Shown: piece by piece, positions 18,533-27,929 of the stretch | Layout of the letters: the number at the start of each line of letters is the position of its first letter | Numbering within the stretch: position 1 is the first letter of the stretch | NCBI RefSeq assembly: GCF_002020355.1 | Contig: NZ_MPZV01000002.1 | Coordinates: 930,001 to 994,000, forward strand | Source: Thioclava sediminum | GTDB taxonomy: Bacteria > Pseudomonadota > Alphaproteobacteria > Rhodobacterales > Rhodobacteraceae | Length of the DNA: 64,000 nucleotides | Direction: 5' to 3' | The notes under the pieces: model-generated | The model's input: the letters and a program-made list of their open reading frames with translations, nothing else | Databases searched by the model: none | Told to the model about the DNA's origin: nothing | Made by a program: the position numbers and the translations under genes

Positions 18533-19807
18533 TCACGAACCGCGCAGCACCTGCAGCAGCTCCAGCGTGGCGTAGCCATCGGGCGGCAGACCGCGCGATT
18601 TCTGGAAGGCCACGATCGCCTTCGACGTATTCGCACCGATCTTGCCGTCCGTGCCGTCCGTATCGAAGCCCGCCGCGGTCAGCCGCTCCTGCAGCTCGAC
18701 CTTCTGCTTGGAACTGAGCGGCTTGCCAGTGCGGGGCCAATCCTGCACGAAGGGCCCCTTCCCTTTCAGACGATCCGACAGATGCCCCACGCCGATCACG
18801 TAGCTGTCGGCGGAGTTGTAGCGCGAGATCGCGCGGAAGTTGCCGAAGATCATGAAGGCCGGACCCTTCGCGCCCGCGGGCACGAGGATCGACGCCGCGC
18901 CGTAATTCGGCACCGTGCCGCCCGTGGCCGAGCGCACGCCAAGCGCCGCCCAGTCGGCAGGGCTCTTCTTCGTACCCTTGCCGGTGAGGCCGTAGTTGAA
19001 GCCTGAGGGCAGGATGACCTCGACGCCCCAGGGCTGCCCCTTCGACCAGCCCGAACGCGCCAGATAGGCCGCCGTCGAGGCCAGCGCATCAGTCGGGTCT
19101 TCCGACCAGATATCGCGCCGACCATCGCCGGTGAAATCGACCGCGTAGGACAGGTAGGAGGTCGGGATGAACTGCGTGTGGCCCATCGCCCCGGCCCAAG
19201 AGCCGGTCATGTGCCGCTCGTCCACGTCGCCCGACTGAATGATCTTGAGCGCCGCGATCAGCTGCTTGGCGAAGAACTCGCCGCGCCGCCCGTCATAGGC
19301 AAGCGTCGCAAGCGCGGGGATGATCGCCGTCTTGCCACGATAAGCGCCGTAGCGGCTCTCCATGCCCCAAATCGCGACGACGACCTCTTTGTCGACGCCG
19401 TATTTGCGCTCGATCGCGTTCAGCTGCCGGTCGTATTGCCGCAGCATCTGCTTGCCGGTTGCGACGCGCTCATCCGAAACCGCGCTATCGAGGTAATCCC
19501 AGATCGACTTGGTGAACTCCGATTGGTAGCGGTCGCGCTCGATCACCTTGGGATTGTAGCGCACATCGGCCATCGCGCGGTTCCAGGTGTATTCGGTGAT
19601 GCCGTTGGCCAGCGCACGGGATTTGAAGCCCGCGAGGAAGGACTCGAAACGCGCTTCCGTCGCGGCGTCCGTCGGCGGGATCGGGTCCGCCACCGGCGCG
19701 CTGCCCCGCGCCAGCGGCCGGGGCGAGGATTCGGGGGGCCCCGCACAGGCCGAAAGCGCAGAAAATGCCATAAATGTCAGTGGGATGATCTTGCCGGGAA
19801 TTGCCAT
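18533..19807 (-). CDS. Lytic murein transglycosylase (MltB family) lipoprotein
   Basis: 424 residues from the ATG at 19807. The N-terminus is a lipoprotein signal (FMAFSALSACAGPPE). The catalytic domain shows VVVAIWGMESRYGAYRGKT, with the general-acid Glu of family 3 (MltB) transglycosylases, and GAMGHTQFIPTSYL further on. The C-terminal 60 residues (LSSKQKVELQERLTAAGFDT, VAFQKSRGLPPDG) form a peptidoglycan-binding domain. It cleaves murein glycan strands to 1,6-anhydro ends in the periplasm. The open frame extends 23 codons further upstream; I chose 19807 because the signal peptide starts there. Confidence 0.92.
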   Translation of the reverse strand: MAIPGKIIPLTFMAFSALSACAGPPESSPRPLARGSAPVADPIPPTDAATEARFESFLAGFKSRALANGITEYTWNRAMADVRYNPKVIERDRYQSEFTKSIWDYLDSAVSDERVATGKQMLRQYDRQLNAIERKYGVDKEVVVAIWGMESRYGAYRGKTAIIPALATLAYDGRRGEFFAKQLIAALKIIQSGDVDERHMTGSWAGAMGHTQFIPTSYLSYAVDFTGDGRRDIWSEDPTDALASTAAYLARSGWSKGQPWGVEVILPSGFNYGLTGKGTKKSPADWAALGVRSATGGTVPNYGAASILVPAGAKGPAFMIFGNFRAISRYNSADSYVIGVGHLSDRLKGKGPFVQDWPRTGKPLSSKQKVELQERLTAAGFDTDGTDGKIGANTSKAIVAFQKSRGLPPDGYATLELLQVLRGS

Positions 19808-19891
19808 GGTGCCTGCTCGCTGTTTTGCTCTTTGAACCAGTGTATCAACGGTTCGTGAGGTTTCAACGGGCGTCACATGACACTCTAAGGC

Positions 19892-20257
19892 TTACTGGAG
19901 CGGCTTCTTGTCGTTGCCGAAAAACGGCTCCATCTGGGCGATGATCACGGAGTTCTCGTCGAGCGCACGCTGCATCAATTCACGTTCCGCATCGTCGATC
20001 TCATGGCCCTGTTTCTCGCGTTCCGCGAGCGTGCCGTAACCCGTGACGTCAAGCGGCGCCATCTCGGCCTGCTTGAGGATCGCCACGGTCTCGCGCACGG
20101 CCTCTGCCTCGTCCACGCCCGAGGCATAGCACAACAGCCCCGCCCCGGACGCGCCTTTCGGCAGACCGTCATTGGGCGAACGACCAACCTCGACCAGCAG
20201 GGTGAAGACCTGCTGGCGCGAGGGTTTCTTCTGCGGCTTTTCCGGCTTCTCAGTCAC
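19892..20257 (-). CDS. Conserved small protein overlapping dapD, function unknown
   Basis: 121 residues starting with GTG at 20257, inside the last codons of dapD (8-bp overlap), so it is very likely translated together with it. A charged start ([15 protein letters not shown]) is followed by a folded-looking segment [19 protein letters not shown] and a helical part [20 protein letters not shown]. No signal peptide, membrane segment or known catalytic motif. I do not recognise the family with certainty. Its tight linkage to dapD suggests a role near lysine/diaminopimelate biosynthesis, but this is inference. Confidence 0.75.
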   Translation of the reverse strand: MTEKPEKPQKKPSRQQVFTLLVEVGRSPNDGLPKGASGAGLLCYASGVDEAEAVRETVAILKQAEMAPLDVTGYGTLAEREKQGHEIDDAERELMQRALDENSVIIAQMEPFFGNDKKPLQ

Positions 20258-21077
20258 GCAGCAGCTCGTTGATGCCGGTCTTCGACCGGGTTTGCGCATC
20301 GACGCGCTTCACGATCACCGCGCAATAGAGGTTGATGCCGTTCTTGGACGGCATCGAGCCCGACACGACGACCGAATAGGGCGGCACTTCGCCATACATC
20401 ACGTCGCCGGTCTCGCGGTCGACGATCTTGGTCGACTTGCCGATATAGACGCCCATGCCCAGCACCGAGCCTTCGCGGACGATGCAGCCTTCGACGACTT
20501 CCGAGCGCGCGCCGATGAAGCAGTTGTCCTCGATGATGGTCGGGCCGGCCTGCATCGGCTCCAGCACGCCGCCGATCCCGACGCCGCCCGAGAGGTGGAC
20601 GCCCTTGCCGATCTGCGCGCAGCTGCCGACGGTGGCCCAAGTGTCGACCATCGTGCCCTCGTCGACATAGGCGCCGAGGTTCACGAAGGAGGGCATCAGC
20701 ACCACGCCCGGCGCGATATAGGCCGATTTGCGCACGATGCAGTTCGGCACGGCGCGGAAACCGCCGGCTTTCCACTCTTTGTCGCCCCAGCCTTTGAACT
20801 TGCTGTCGACCTTGTCCCACCAGTGGCCGCCCTGCGGGCCGCCATCCTGCTGTTCCATGTCCTTCAGACGGAAGCCGAGCAGAACCGCCTTCTTGGCCCA
20901 TTGGTTCACATGCCAGTCGCCGTTCTCGCGTTTCTCCGCAACACGCAGTTCGCCGCGATCCAGCGCGTTGAGCGTATCTTCGATGGCCTCGCGGGTCTCA
21001 CCGCCGGTCGAGGGCGTGATGGTGTCGCGGGCTTCCCAAGCGGCTTCGATTGCAGTTTCGAGCGCGGCGTTCGACAT
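20250..21077 (-). CDS. dapD: 2,3,4,5-tetrahydropyridine-2,6-dicarboxylate N-succinyltransferase
   Basis: 275 residues. The C-terminal two thirds show the left-handed beta-helix hexapeptide pattern ([40 protein letters not shown]), diagnostic of DapD. It transfers succinyl from succinyl-CoA in the diaminopimelate/lysine pathway, in the cytosol. The ATG at 21077 has AGAGGAT upstream; the open frame's earlier TTG is less likely. The 3' end overlaps a small unknown gene. Confidence 0.96.
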   Translation of the reverse strand: MSNAALETAIEAAWEARDTITPSTGGETREAIEDTLNALDRGELRVAEKRENGDWHVNQWAKKAVLLGFRLKDMEQQDGGPQGGHWWDKVDSKFKGWGDKEWKAGGFRAVPNCIVRKSAYIAPGVVLMPSFVNLGAYVDEGTMVDTWATVGSCAQIGKGVHLSGGVGIGGVLEPMQAGPTIIEDNCFIGARSEVVEGCIVREGSVLGMGVYIGKSTKIVDRETGDVMYGEVPPYSVVVSGSMPSKNGINLYCAVIVKRVDAQTRSKTGINELLRD

Positions 21078-21158
21078 GGGCAAATCCTCTTTCAGGTGGC
21101 CTTTACAGCGTTCACGCTATAGTTGATCAAAGCGAAACGCGCAATGAGCAGGTGCCCC

Positions 21159-21980
21159 ATGAAGGACGACACGACGCATTCGTTCCGCCACTCGCGGGAC
21201 GACGCGCAGACCGCAAAGAACATTCCCGACACGCCACAGACCCGCGCGCCCGCCTATCGGCTGGCCTATACGGATGTGGATTTCATGCTGCGCGACGAGC
21301 TGCGCCCGGTGCGGCTGCAGCTCGAATTGCTCAAGCCGCAGCTGATCATGGACGAGCGCGGCATCGAGTCGACCATCGTCATGTTCGGCGGCGCGCGCAT
21401 CCCCGCGCCCGAGAACAAGGCCAACGCGAAGACCGAGTATCTCGCGGAACTTTCGGGCTACTACGAAGAGGCCCGCATCTTCGCGCGCGAGATGACCGAA
21501 CGCTCGATGCAGGAATACGGCCGGGAGAACGTGATCTGCACCGGCGGCGGCCCCGGCGTGATGGAGGCGGGCAATCGCGGCGCGCATGAGGCGGGCGGTC
21601 AGTCGATCGGTCTCAACATCGTGCTGCCGCATGAGCAGGCGCCGAACGAATACGTCACGCCCGATCTGACCTTCAACTTCCACTATTTCGCGATCCGGAA
21701 GATGCATTTCCTGATGCGCGCCCGCGCCGTGTGCGTCTTCCCCGGCGGCTTCGGCACGCTCGACGAGATGTTCGAGGCGCTGACCCTGATCCAGACGGGC
21801 CGGATGTCGAGAATCCCCTTCATCCTGTTCGGGCGGCAGTTCTGGGAAGAGATCATCAACTGGGATCGGCTGGCCGAGGCCGGGACGATCTCGCCCGAGG
21901 ATCTCGATCTGGTCAGCTTCGTCGAGAGCGCCAAGGATGCGGTCGCGATCATCGACAATTGGAAATACGAGAACTGCTGA
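21159..21980 (+). CDS. LOG-family (TIGR00730) Rossmann-fold protein
   Basis: 273 residues. The LOG signature is visible as CTGGGPGVMEAGNRGAHEAG and PGGFGTLDEMFEALTLIQT. Proteins of this family hydrolyse cytokinin ribotides or other nucleoside 5'-monophosphates to base and ribose 5-phosphate. The N-terminal 75 residues before VMFGGARIP are longer than in minimal LOG proteins, as in the larger subgroup. I selected the ATG at 21159 (AGCAGG upstream); 21144 is a possible earlier start. Divergent from dapD across 81 bp. Confidence 0.88.
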   Translation: MKDDTTHSFRHSRDDAQTAKNIPDTPQTRAPAYRLAYTDVDFMLRDELRPVRLQLELLKPQLIMDERGIESTIVMFGGARIPAPENKANAKTEYLAELSGYYEEARIFAREMTERSMQEYGRENVICTGGGPGVMEAGNRGAHEAGGQSIGLNIVLPHEQAPNEYVTPDLTFNFHYFAIRKMHFLMRARAVCVFPGGFGTLDEMFEALTLIQTGRMSRIPFILFGRQFWEEIINWDRLAEAGTISPEDLDLVSFVESAKDAVAIIDNWKYENC

Positions 21981-21990
21981 GGCGCGGCGC

Positions 21991-22701
21991 TCAGGCCTTC
22001 GCCTCGGCGCTGACCTCGGGCAGTTGCGCGCGGTGCTCATGGCTTGCGCGCGCTGCCGCCACCAGCGCCCGGAACAGCGCACGCTGCCGGTGGGCATAGG
22101 TCAGGTATTCCGGGTGCCACTGAACGCCCAGCGCAAATGGCTCCTCGACCCGCTCGACCGCCTGCACCATCCCCGAGCCGTCGCGCGCCGCAACCCGTAG
22201 CCCGTCGCCCAGGCGATCCACGGCCTGACTGTGCAGGGCGTTGACCCGCATCGGCGCGAGCCCGGCCAGCGCACCGAGCCGCGAGCCGGGTTCGACACGG
22301 ACGTCCTTCTTCGGCAGAAGCGTCGTATGTTTATGCGCGTTGTAATGATCGTAGGCGTCCTGATGCAGGTCGCCCCCGAGCGCGACATTGATCATCTGCG
22401 CGCCGCGGCAAATCCCCAGCACCGGTTTGCCCTGCGCCATCGCCTCCTCGACGAGGCATTTCTCCAGCTCGTCGCGCGCCGGGTCGAGCACCGCGCTCGC
22501 GATCAGATCGCCGCCATAGAGTTCGGGTGAAATGTCATCGCCGCCGCCAACGATCACGCCGTCGACATGCTGCACCTCGGCGCGTTTGCCCGCGACCCAG
22601 CGAACCGAGCGCCCGCCCGCCAGCCAGACGCCGAAGGCGATGAACGGGTAGACCCGCCACCCGGTGCGACGCGATGTCGATATGCCGATCAGGGGCTTCA
22701 T
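21991..22701 (-). CDS. Class I glutamine amidotransferase-like (gamma-Glu-GABA hydrolase, peptidase C26) protein
   Basis: 236 residues. The Cys nucleophile lies in PVLGICRGAQMINV, and the His-Glu pair in GVQWHPEYL, giving the complete triad of the peptidase C26/PuuD group, which cleaves gamma-glutamyl amides. Its start overlaps the stop of an amidoligase gene by 4 bp (ATGA on the minus strand), so the two are expressed in fixed ratio. In that setting it may supply ammonia or trim a gamma-glutamyl product made by the ligase rather than work in putrescine catabolism. Confidence 0.9.
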   Translation of the reverse strand: MKPLIGISTSRRTGWRVYPFIAFGVWLAGGRSVRWVAGKRAEVQHVDGVIVGGGDDISPELYGGDLIASAVLDPARDELEKCLVEEAMAQGKPVLGICRGAQMINVALGGDLHQDAYDHYNAHKHTTLLPKKDVRVEPGSRLGALAGLAPMRVNALHSQAVDRLGDGLRVAARDGSGMVQAVERVEEPFALGVQWHPEYLTYAHRQRALFRALVAAARASHEHRAQLPEVSAEAKA

Positions 22702-23657
22702 CTATGCCCGGCAAGCCTCAGAATTTTCTCGCAGGTCTCGACCCATTTCCCGCCCAGCAGATGGAATTCGGTCTTCGCCGTCAACCATTCGCGGCACATC
22801 AGGCCCAACAGCTCGGGCTCCGCCGCGAGCGTCTCCACGAACCACCAGCGGCGCCATTCGCTGTCGAGTGACCAGGTCTCATCGTCGATACGGCAATCGG
22901 GCAGACGGAAATGGAAGGCGGGACGCGGTGAAACGGTGCCCCCCTTCCCTTCCTCCGGTGCAATCAGGTCGGGCCGCAGCTCGCAGAAGATCGGCAGCAT
23001 ATCGAGCCCGTGGTTCCGCGACAGCGTGTGCTTGCGATAGGTGACGATCACCTCGTCGAGCGCAGCATCCGGGCCGAGCCGCGCCAGATCTTCGATCAGC
23101 TTCTTCGGATAGGGCGCGGTGAAAGGCAGCACTTCGCGCGTCCTCTCGATCGGCCATGTCTCGCGCATCCACTCCTCGATCAGCGCAAACGCCAGAAGCG
23201 GGCGGACGATATCCTCAGCCTTGCGCGATGCGATCTCCGGATTGAGATGAAGGCCGAACCCATAGAGCAGAGACCGCCCCGTGCCCTGCGCGCCTTCGCT
23301 GCGCAGCAATTCAATGAAATCAGAGAGTTGCAGAAGGCCTTCGCGGTCCAGCGGCTCGGTCACGATCTCGACCGGAATGACCTCGCGCCCGATGCGCAGA
23401 CCAAGCTCCTTGAGCGCGCCGTCGGCTTGCTTGCGCACCGAAATGTCGAGATATACCTGCAAATCGCCGAGCTTCGTGCCGGTGACTTCCCAGTCCTGAC
23501 CGTCGCTGCGCCGCGCCTCGCCCCCAAGGGCCTGCGCGGCGATCTGCGCGATGCGCGCCTCGGTGAGCCCGGCAAACTCGATCTCCACGCCAGTGCGGCG
23601 CGGCTTTCCCTCGGCATTACAGGGCTTTGGCAGCGGGGCGATGGCCTCTCGCGTCAT
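22698..23657 (-). CDS. Amidoligase-family protein (glutamine-synthetase-like fold)
   Basis: 319 residues from the ATG at 23657 (GGAGAC upstream). The sequence fits the amidoligase family (PF12224): an N-terminal RTGVEIEFAGL strand with acidic metal-binding residues, a central SLLYGFGLHLNPEI block with the conserved His, and TYRKHTLSRNHGLDMLPIF further on. These relatives of glutamine synthetase are thought to form amide bonds on unknown peptide or small-molecule substrates. It is coupled to the class I glutaminase-like gene that follows. Family assignment is good; substrate is unknown. Confidence 0.85.
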   Translation of the reverse strand: MTREAIAPLPKPCNAEGKPRRTGVEIEFAGLTEARIAQIAAQALGGEARRSDGQDWEVTGTKLGDLQVYLDISVRKQADGALKELGLRIGREVIPVEIVTEPLDREGLLQLSDFIELLRSEGAQGTGRSLLYGFGLHLNPEIASRKAEDIVRPLLAFALIEEWMRETWPIERTREVLPFTAPYPKKLIEDLARLGPDAALDEVIVTYRKHTLSRNHGLDMLPIFCELRPDLIAPEEGKGGTVSPRPAFHFRLPDCRIDDETWSLDSEWRRWWFVETLAAEPELLGLMCREWLTAKTEFHLLGGKWVETCEKILRLAGHR

Positions 23658-23716
23658 GACGTCTCCGGTTACTTCCCACACGCAGCGTCAATGCAGAAGC
23701 GGCGAAGCGGGTTCCC

Positions 23717-24898
23717 TTAAAGCCCCGCTTCCGCCTGAATTTGCGCCCGCGATTTGCGCGCCCGCTCGGTCGCCGATTTCAACTGACCGCAGGCGGCCAT
23801 GATGTCTTCGCCGCGCGGCGTGCGGATCGGCGAGGCGTAGCCCGCCTTGTAGATGATGTCGGCGAAGCTCTCGATCCGCTCCCAATCGCTGCGCTCGTAA
23901 GGCGCGCCCGGCCATTCGTTGAACGGGATCAGGTTGATCTTCGCGGGAATGCCACGGATCAGCTTCACCAGACGGCGCGCGTCCTCGTCGCTGTCGTTCA
24001 CACCCTTGAGCATGACGTATTCGAACGTGATCCGCTCGGAGTTCGACAGGCGCGGATATTCCCGCAGCGCGTTCAGCAGCGTCTCGATATTCCAGCGCTT
24101 GTTGATCGGCACCAGCTTGTCGCGCACCTCATCGGTCGTGGCGTGGAAGGACACTGCCAGCAGACAGCCGATCTCCTCGGCGGTCTTCGCGATCTCCGGC
24201 ACGACGCCCGAGGTCGACAGCGTGATCCGGCGGCGGCTGAGGCTGATGCCTTCACCATCCATCACGACCTGCATCGCGTCGCGGACATTCTCGAAGTTAT
24301 AAAGCGGCTCGCCCATCCCCATAAGAACGACATTCGACACCAGACGGGTCTCGTTCTTCGGGCTGTTCTTCTCGGGCCATTCGCCAAGATCGTCGCGTGC
24401 GAGCATGACCTGACCGACGATCTCGCCGGGCGTCAGGTTGCGCACGAGTTTCTGCGTGCCGGTGTGGCAGAACGAACAGGTCAGCGTGCAGCCAACCTGG
24501 CTCGAGATGCACAGCGTGCCGCGGCTTTCCTCGGGGATGTAGACCGCCTCGACCTCATGGCCGCCCGCGATCTTCAGGAGGTATTTCCGCGTGCCGTCCT
24601 CGGAGACCTGCTTCGACACGATCTCGGGCAGGGTAATCTCGAACGTCTCGGCCAGCATCGCCCGGTAATCCTTGGCGAGGTTGGTCATCGCCGCGAAATC
24701 GCGCACGCCCCAGTAATAGAGCCACTGCCAGATCTGGCCGACGCGCATCTTCGCCTGCTTCTCGGGCGTGCCCGCCTCGATCAGCGCCGCGCGCAGCTGG
24801 TCACGGGTGAGGCCGATGAGGTTCACCTTGCCGCCTTCAGGCAGCTTGCGCGGGATCGTGTGCACGTCTTGCGTGATCGGAGCCTGAGACTGGGTCAT
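23717..24898 (-). CDS. rlmN: Dual-specificity rRNA/tRNA adenine C2-methyltransferase RlmN
   Basis: 393 residues. The radical-SAM CxxxCxxC cluster is [11 protein letters not shown] near residue 135, followed by the family blocks [16 protein letters not shown] and [17 protein letters not shown]-terminal Cys ([10 protein letters not shown]) forms the methyl-Cys intermediate. It methylates A2503 of 23S rRNA and A37 of some tRNAs. The start at 24898 ([12 protein letters not shown]) has AAGGAA upstream; the frame is open for 38 more codons but without conserved content. Confidence 0.96.
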   Translation of the reverse strand: MTQSQAPITQDVHTIPRKLPEGGKVNLIGLTRDQLRAALIEAGTPEKQAKMRVGQIWQWLYYWGVRDFAAMTNLAKDYRAMLAETFEITLPEIVSKQVSEDGTRKYLLKIAGGHEVEAVYIPEESRGTLCISSQVGCTLTCSFCHTGTQKLVRNLTPGEIVGQVMLARDDLGEWPEKNSPKNETRLVSNVVLMGMGEPLYNFENVRDAMQVVMDGEGISLSRRRITLSTSGVVPEIAKTAEEIGCLLAVSFHATTDEVRDKLVPINKRWNIETLLNALREYPRLSNSERITFEYVMLKGVNDSDEDARRLVKLIRGIPAKINLIPFNEWPGAPYERSDWERIESFADIIYKAGYASPIRTPRGEDIMAACGQLKSATERARKSRAQIQAEAGL

Positions 24899-24983
24899 CG
24901 CATGTTTCCTTGAAATGAGGCGCCTCATATAGGGGATTCGCCCCTGCATTAACAGGGGGCGTCGCGCTTTTGGCTCGAACGCG

Positions 24984-25006
24984 AAAACCCCGGCGCATGG
25001 CCGGGG
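24984..25006 (-). terminator. Rho-independent terminator of the IalB-like gene
   Basis: A 7-bp GC stem (left arm 24988-24994, right arm 25000-25006) is followed on the minus strand by TTTT. It lies 26 bp after the IalB-like stop codon. Confidence 0.7.
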
Positions 25007-25031
25007 CTCCAATGTCAGGCGCGACGGTCGC

Positions 25032-25553
25032 TTACTGGCAGCGCTGCTCGGCTTCGGTGGTCGCGGCGGTGAAGCCCATCAGCGAGAACGTGTCCTCGGT
25101 CTGGGTACCACGGCTCGAACGACCGGTCAGCTTCACGTCGGACCCGGCCTTGAGCGCGCCGATGATCTTCGCGTCCTCTTCCGGCGATCCGGCCCAAGCG
25201 CCGCCACCATCGGTGAAGAGCGTGTATTTCTGACCGCCGACTTCGAGATCGACCGTCGAGCCATCCGCGAAGGGATAGCCGCCCATGAACGAAATCTCGG
25301 GCTTCTTGCCCGGACGGTAGGTCACGAACAGCAGGATATCCCCGCGGTTCACCTGCACAACCTTGCCGCCTTTGGTGTTGACCGTCTTCTTCGGTTTCGA
25401 CACGCCCCAGCACTCTTTCGGATCGTTATCGACGAAGACGCTCCAATCGGTATTCGCCGCGACGCGGTTGGTGCTTTCCTGCGCCATTGCGCCATGCCCC
25501 GCCCCGATCATGAGCACGGCAGCCGCCGCGATCCGCAGACCCTTCATCATCAT
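25032..25553 (-). CDS. Invasion-associated locus B (IalB)-family secreted protein
   Basis: 173 residues. A signal peptide ends at GHGAMA, followed by the family blocks [20 protein letters not shown] and [20 protein letters not shown], and a final Cys (AEQRCQ) that may pair with the Cys of ECWG. IalB-like proteins are small periplasmic beta-rich proteins, named from Bartonella, common in free-living alphaproteobacteria with no proven role there. Three consecutive ATG-type codons (MMMKG) follow a GGAGG site; the first is used here. Confidence 0.87.
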   Translation of the reverse strand: MMMKGLRIAAAAVLMIGAGHGAMAQESTNRVAANTDWSVFVDNDPKECWGVSKPKKTVNTKGGKVVQVNRGDILLFVTYRPGKKPEISFMGGYPFADGSTVDLEVGGQKYTLFTDGGGAWAGSPEEDAKIIGALKAGSDVKLTGRSSRGTQTEDTFSLMGFTAATTEAEQRCQ

Positions 25554-25713
25554 GCTTACAGCCTCCAGCTGTCACGTTGCCTCTGCATCGCCCGGGCCGG
25601 TCACCCTGTTTTCGGTGGCGGATGCGTTTTCCTCTCGATAACACTCATTTAACCTAAAAAAGCCTAGGGGTAAAACCCCGCGATGGCGAGATTTCGCGCA
25701 TAGGAGGCAGGCG

Positions 25714-26706
25714 ATGACGGCACCGGAGGCAATGATCGAGCTGTGGCGCGGGGGGATGTGTGAATCCGTCCATCATGGACATGCGGTGATCGTCGGTCCT
25801 GAGGGGATCGAAGCCTCCTGGGGCGATCCCGAAGCCGTTATTTTTCCGCGCTCATCCGTGAAGATGATCCAGGCCCTGCCGCTGCTGGAAAGCGGTGCGG
25901 CGGAGGCTGCCGGGTTGACGACGCGCCAGCTCGCCCTCTCCTGCGCGAGCCATTCCGGCGCGCAGATGCACCGCGCGGCGGTCGAAGACTGGCTCGCGAC
26001 GCTCGGGCTGGGCGATGACGACCTGCGCTGCGGGGCGCATCTGCCGCGCGACAAGGCCGAGAAGAAGCATCTGATCTGCTCGGATCACGCGCCTTGCCAG
26101 GCGCATAACAATTGCTCGGGAAAACATGCCGGGTTCCTGACACTGAACAAGCATCTGGGCGGCGGCCCAGACTATGTGGAGATCGATCACCCCGTGCAGC
26201 GGGCCGTGAAATCCGCCTTTGAAGAGGTGACCGAAGAGACCTCGCCGCACTACGGGATCGACGGATGCTCGGCCCCGAATTTCGCGACCAGCCTCGCCGG
26301 TCTCGGGCGCGCCATGCAATTTTTCGCGGCAGCGACTTCCGACGGCGATCTGCGGGCGCGCGCTGCGACCCGTCTGGTCGACGCGATGATGGAGCATCCG
26401 GAGCTCGTCGCGGGCGAAGGCCGCGCCTGCACCGAGATCATGCGAGAGGCGAACGGGCGCGTCGCCGTCAAAACCGGTGCGGAAGGCGTCTATGTCGCCA
26501 TACTTCCGGATCAGAAGCGCGGCGTCGCCCTGAAGATCACTGATGGCGCGACTCGGGCCTCGGAAGCGGCGATGATCGCGCTGCTGATCCGCCTCGGTGC
26601 GCTCGATGCCGACGCGCCCGTGGTGCACCGCAGATTGACCGGCCCGATCACCAATTGGCGCGGTCTGAAAACTGGCGAGCTGCGCCGTGCTGTGCAGTTT
26701 CCTTAA
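25714..26706 (+). CDS. Type II (Rhizobium etli-type) L-asparaginase family protein
   Basis: 330 residues, matching the PF06089 asparaginase family: FPRSSVKMIQALPLLESGAA at the N-terminus, LALSCASHSGAQMHRAAVED, CQAHNNCSGKHAGFLTL and DGCSAPNFATSLAGLGRAM. The conserved Ser-x-x-Lys (RSSVKM) and CSGKHAG blocks carry the probable active site. It hydrolyses asparagine to aspartate and ammonia; no signal peptide, so cytoplasmic. The stop is 3 bp from the convergent DUF1217 flagellar gene. Confidence 0.9.
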   Translation: MTAPEAMIELWRGGMCESVHHGHAVIVGPEGIEASWGDPEAVIFPRSSVKMIQALPLLESGAAEAAGLTTRQLALSCASHSGAQMHRAAVEDWLATLGLGDDDLRCGAHLPRDKAEKKHLICSDHAPCQAHNNCSGKHAGFLTLNKHLGGGPDYVEIDHPVQRAVKSAFEEVTEETSPHYGIDGCSAPNFATSLAGLGRAMQFFAAATSDGDLRARAATRLVDAMMEHPELVAGEGRACTEIMREANGRVAVKTGAEGVYVAILPDQKRGVALKITDGATRASEAAMIALLIRLGALDADAPVVHRRLTGPITNWRGLKTGELRRAVQFP

Positions 26707-26709
26707 AGC

Positions 26710-27528
26710 TTAGAGTCGAAGGGACAGGCCCTGCGCCCCCGCGTTTTGCAAAAGGCTGAGCGCTACATTCTGCGACGAGACACTGGTCATGCTAGAGAGC
26801 TGCGCACGAAGCAAATAATCCCGCGTCAGGACCTCCAGTGTCTCGGGCCTGGAAAGCTCCGCCGGGTCGGAGGTGCCATAGACGCGTTGCGCCTTGGACG
26901 TATAGATCTCGCGCTGCTGATCGACATCAAGCGCGCCAACGCTGTGTGGCAGGTTGAGCGCTGTCTGGAACACCCGGCTCAGGGATGGCGATCCGATAAT
27001 CGTGTACCACTTCGCAGCCTCGGACATATCCTTCGCCGCGAGCTCAGGTAGATCGCGTTGCAACGACATCGCCATGCGCAGGTCATTATCGACTTCGCCA
27101 ACCGCGACCTCGAACTCTCGGGTTTGAAATTTCGTCAAAATCTCATCTGCGAAAGTCGAAAGCTTCGTTCGCGGAACGGAGTAATCGCCGAAACCGAAAG
27201 CCGTGGTCAGCGCGAGATAGCTTTTATCCGACAGCTTGTTGGCAAGCGTCGTTCTGTCCAAAGAGCCTTCCTCGAGCACTTTTCGGATGAAGTATTTATT
27301 GCCGATATCCGCATCGAGACCGAATGCGCCAAGCGCCACACCGAGCAGACGCCGATCGTCCACCAAAGCCTGCGCCGTGTCGATCTGTCCGATCGTCTCC
27401 CGGAAATAGCTATCGAGGCGTTGGTTTTCCGTCGACGCCGCGAAAGCGGCTTGCTGCGTCTCCATCGTGCGCGAGAGAAACCGCCACCCCGCAAACCCGG
27501 AGAAAGGGACGACCGGCTGATACGTCAT
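26710..27528 (-). CDS. DUF1217 flagellar-associated protein
   Basis: 272 residues. The N-terminus VPFSGFAGWRFLSRTMETQQ and FRETIGQIDTAQALVDDRRL match DUF1217, a family encoded next to flagellar genes in alphaproteobacteria and thought to be a structural or secreted flagellar component. Mostly helical, no membrane segment. The start overlaps the flbT stop by 4 bp, so flaF-flbT-DUF1217 form one transcript. Exact role unproven. Confidence 0.82.
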   Translation of the reverse strand: MTYQPVVPFSGFAGWRFLSRTMETQQAAFAASTENQRLDSYFRETIGQIDTAQALVDDRRLLGVALGAFGLDADIGNKYFIRKVLEEGSLDRTTLANKLSDKSYLALTTAFGFGDYSVPRTKLSTFADEILTKFQTREFEVAVGEVDNDLRMAMSLQRDLPELAAKDMSEAAKWYTIIGSPSLSRVFQTALNLPHSVGALDVDQQREIYTSKAQRVYGTSDPAELSRPETLEVLTRDYLLRAQLSSMTSVSSQNVALSLLQNAGAQGLSLRL

Positions 27529-27929
27529 GACGCGCCTGCGGCGAGGAGGCGTTCCTCCCGTGGAAGAAGCGTGCGCAGTGCTTTCAGCGCTTGGTAATGC
27601 TGGTTCTCGATCACGGCGAGCGTGGCTGCATTGAGCTGCGCACGGCTATCTTGATCCTTGAGAACTTGACTGAGCTGCTCGATCCCCCGAAGCAACTGCA
27701 TCTTCGCCTCTTGCGGATCGGTGTCGCCGGAGAGCACGAGCTGTGCGATATAGCAAACCCGACGGACCGGGGTGTTCACCTCTCCGGGATGAATCGCGTC
27801 GCGCAGCCGAAGAATGTTTGCGTTCGGCGTCATGATCGCGAGTCGCGATCGGCGATCCCCATTTTCGATGACGGCACCGTTGATCAGCACTCTCTCTTTC
27901 GGGGCGAGTTTCAGAACGAGGCCGCTCAT
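27525..27929 (-). CDS. flbT: Flagellar biosynthesis repressor FlbT
   Basis: 134 residues, standard FlbT length, with VLKLAPKERVLINGAVIENG and RAVCYIAQLVLSGDTDP-like blocks (here RRVCYIAQLVLSGD). FlbT post-transcriptionally controls flagellin mRNA in Caulobacter by binding its leader; the flagellin gene lies immediately upstream on the same strand. It overlaps both neighbours by 4 bp. Confidence 0.92.
   Translation of the reverse strand: MSGLVLKLAPKERVLINGAVIENGDRRSRLAIMTPNANILRLRDAIHPGEVNTPVRRVCYIAQLVLSGDTDPQEAKMQLLRGIEQLSQVLKDQDSRAQLNAATLAVIENQHYQALKALRTLLPREERLLAAGAS

Noticed and set aside
26707-26709. Terminator between asparaginase and DUF1217
   Set aside because: Only 3 bp separate the convergent stops; no hairpin fits.
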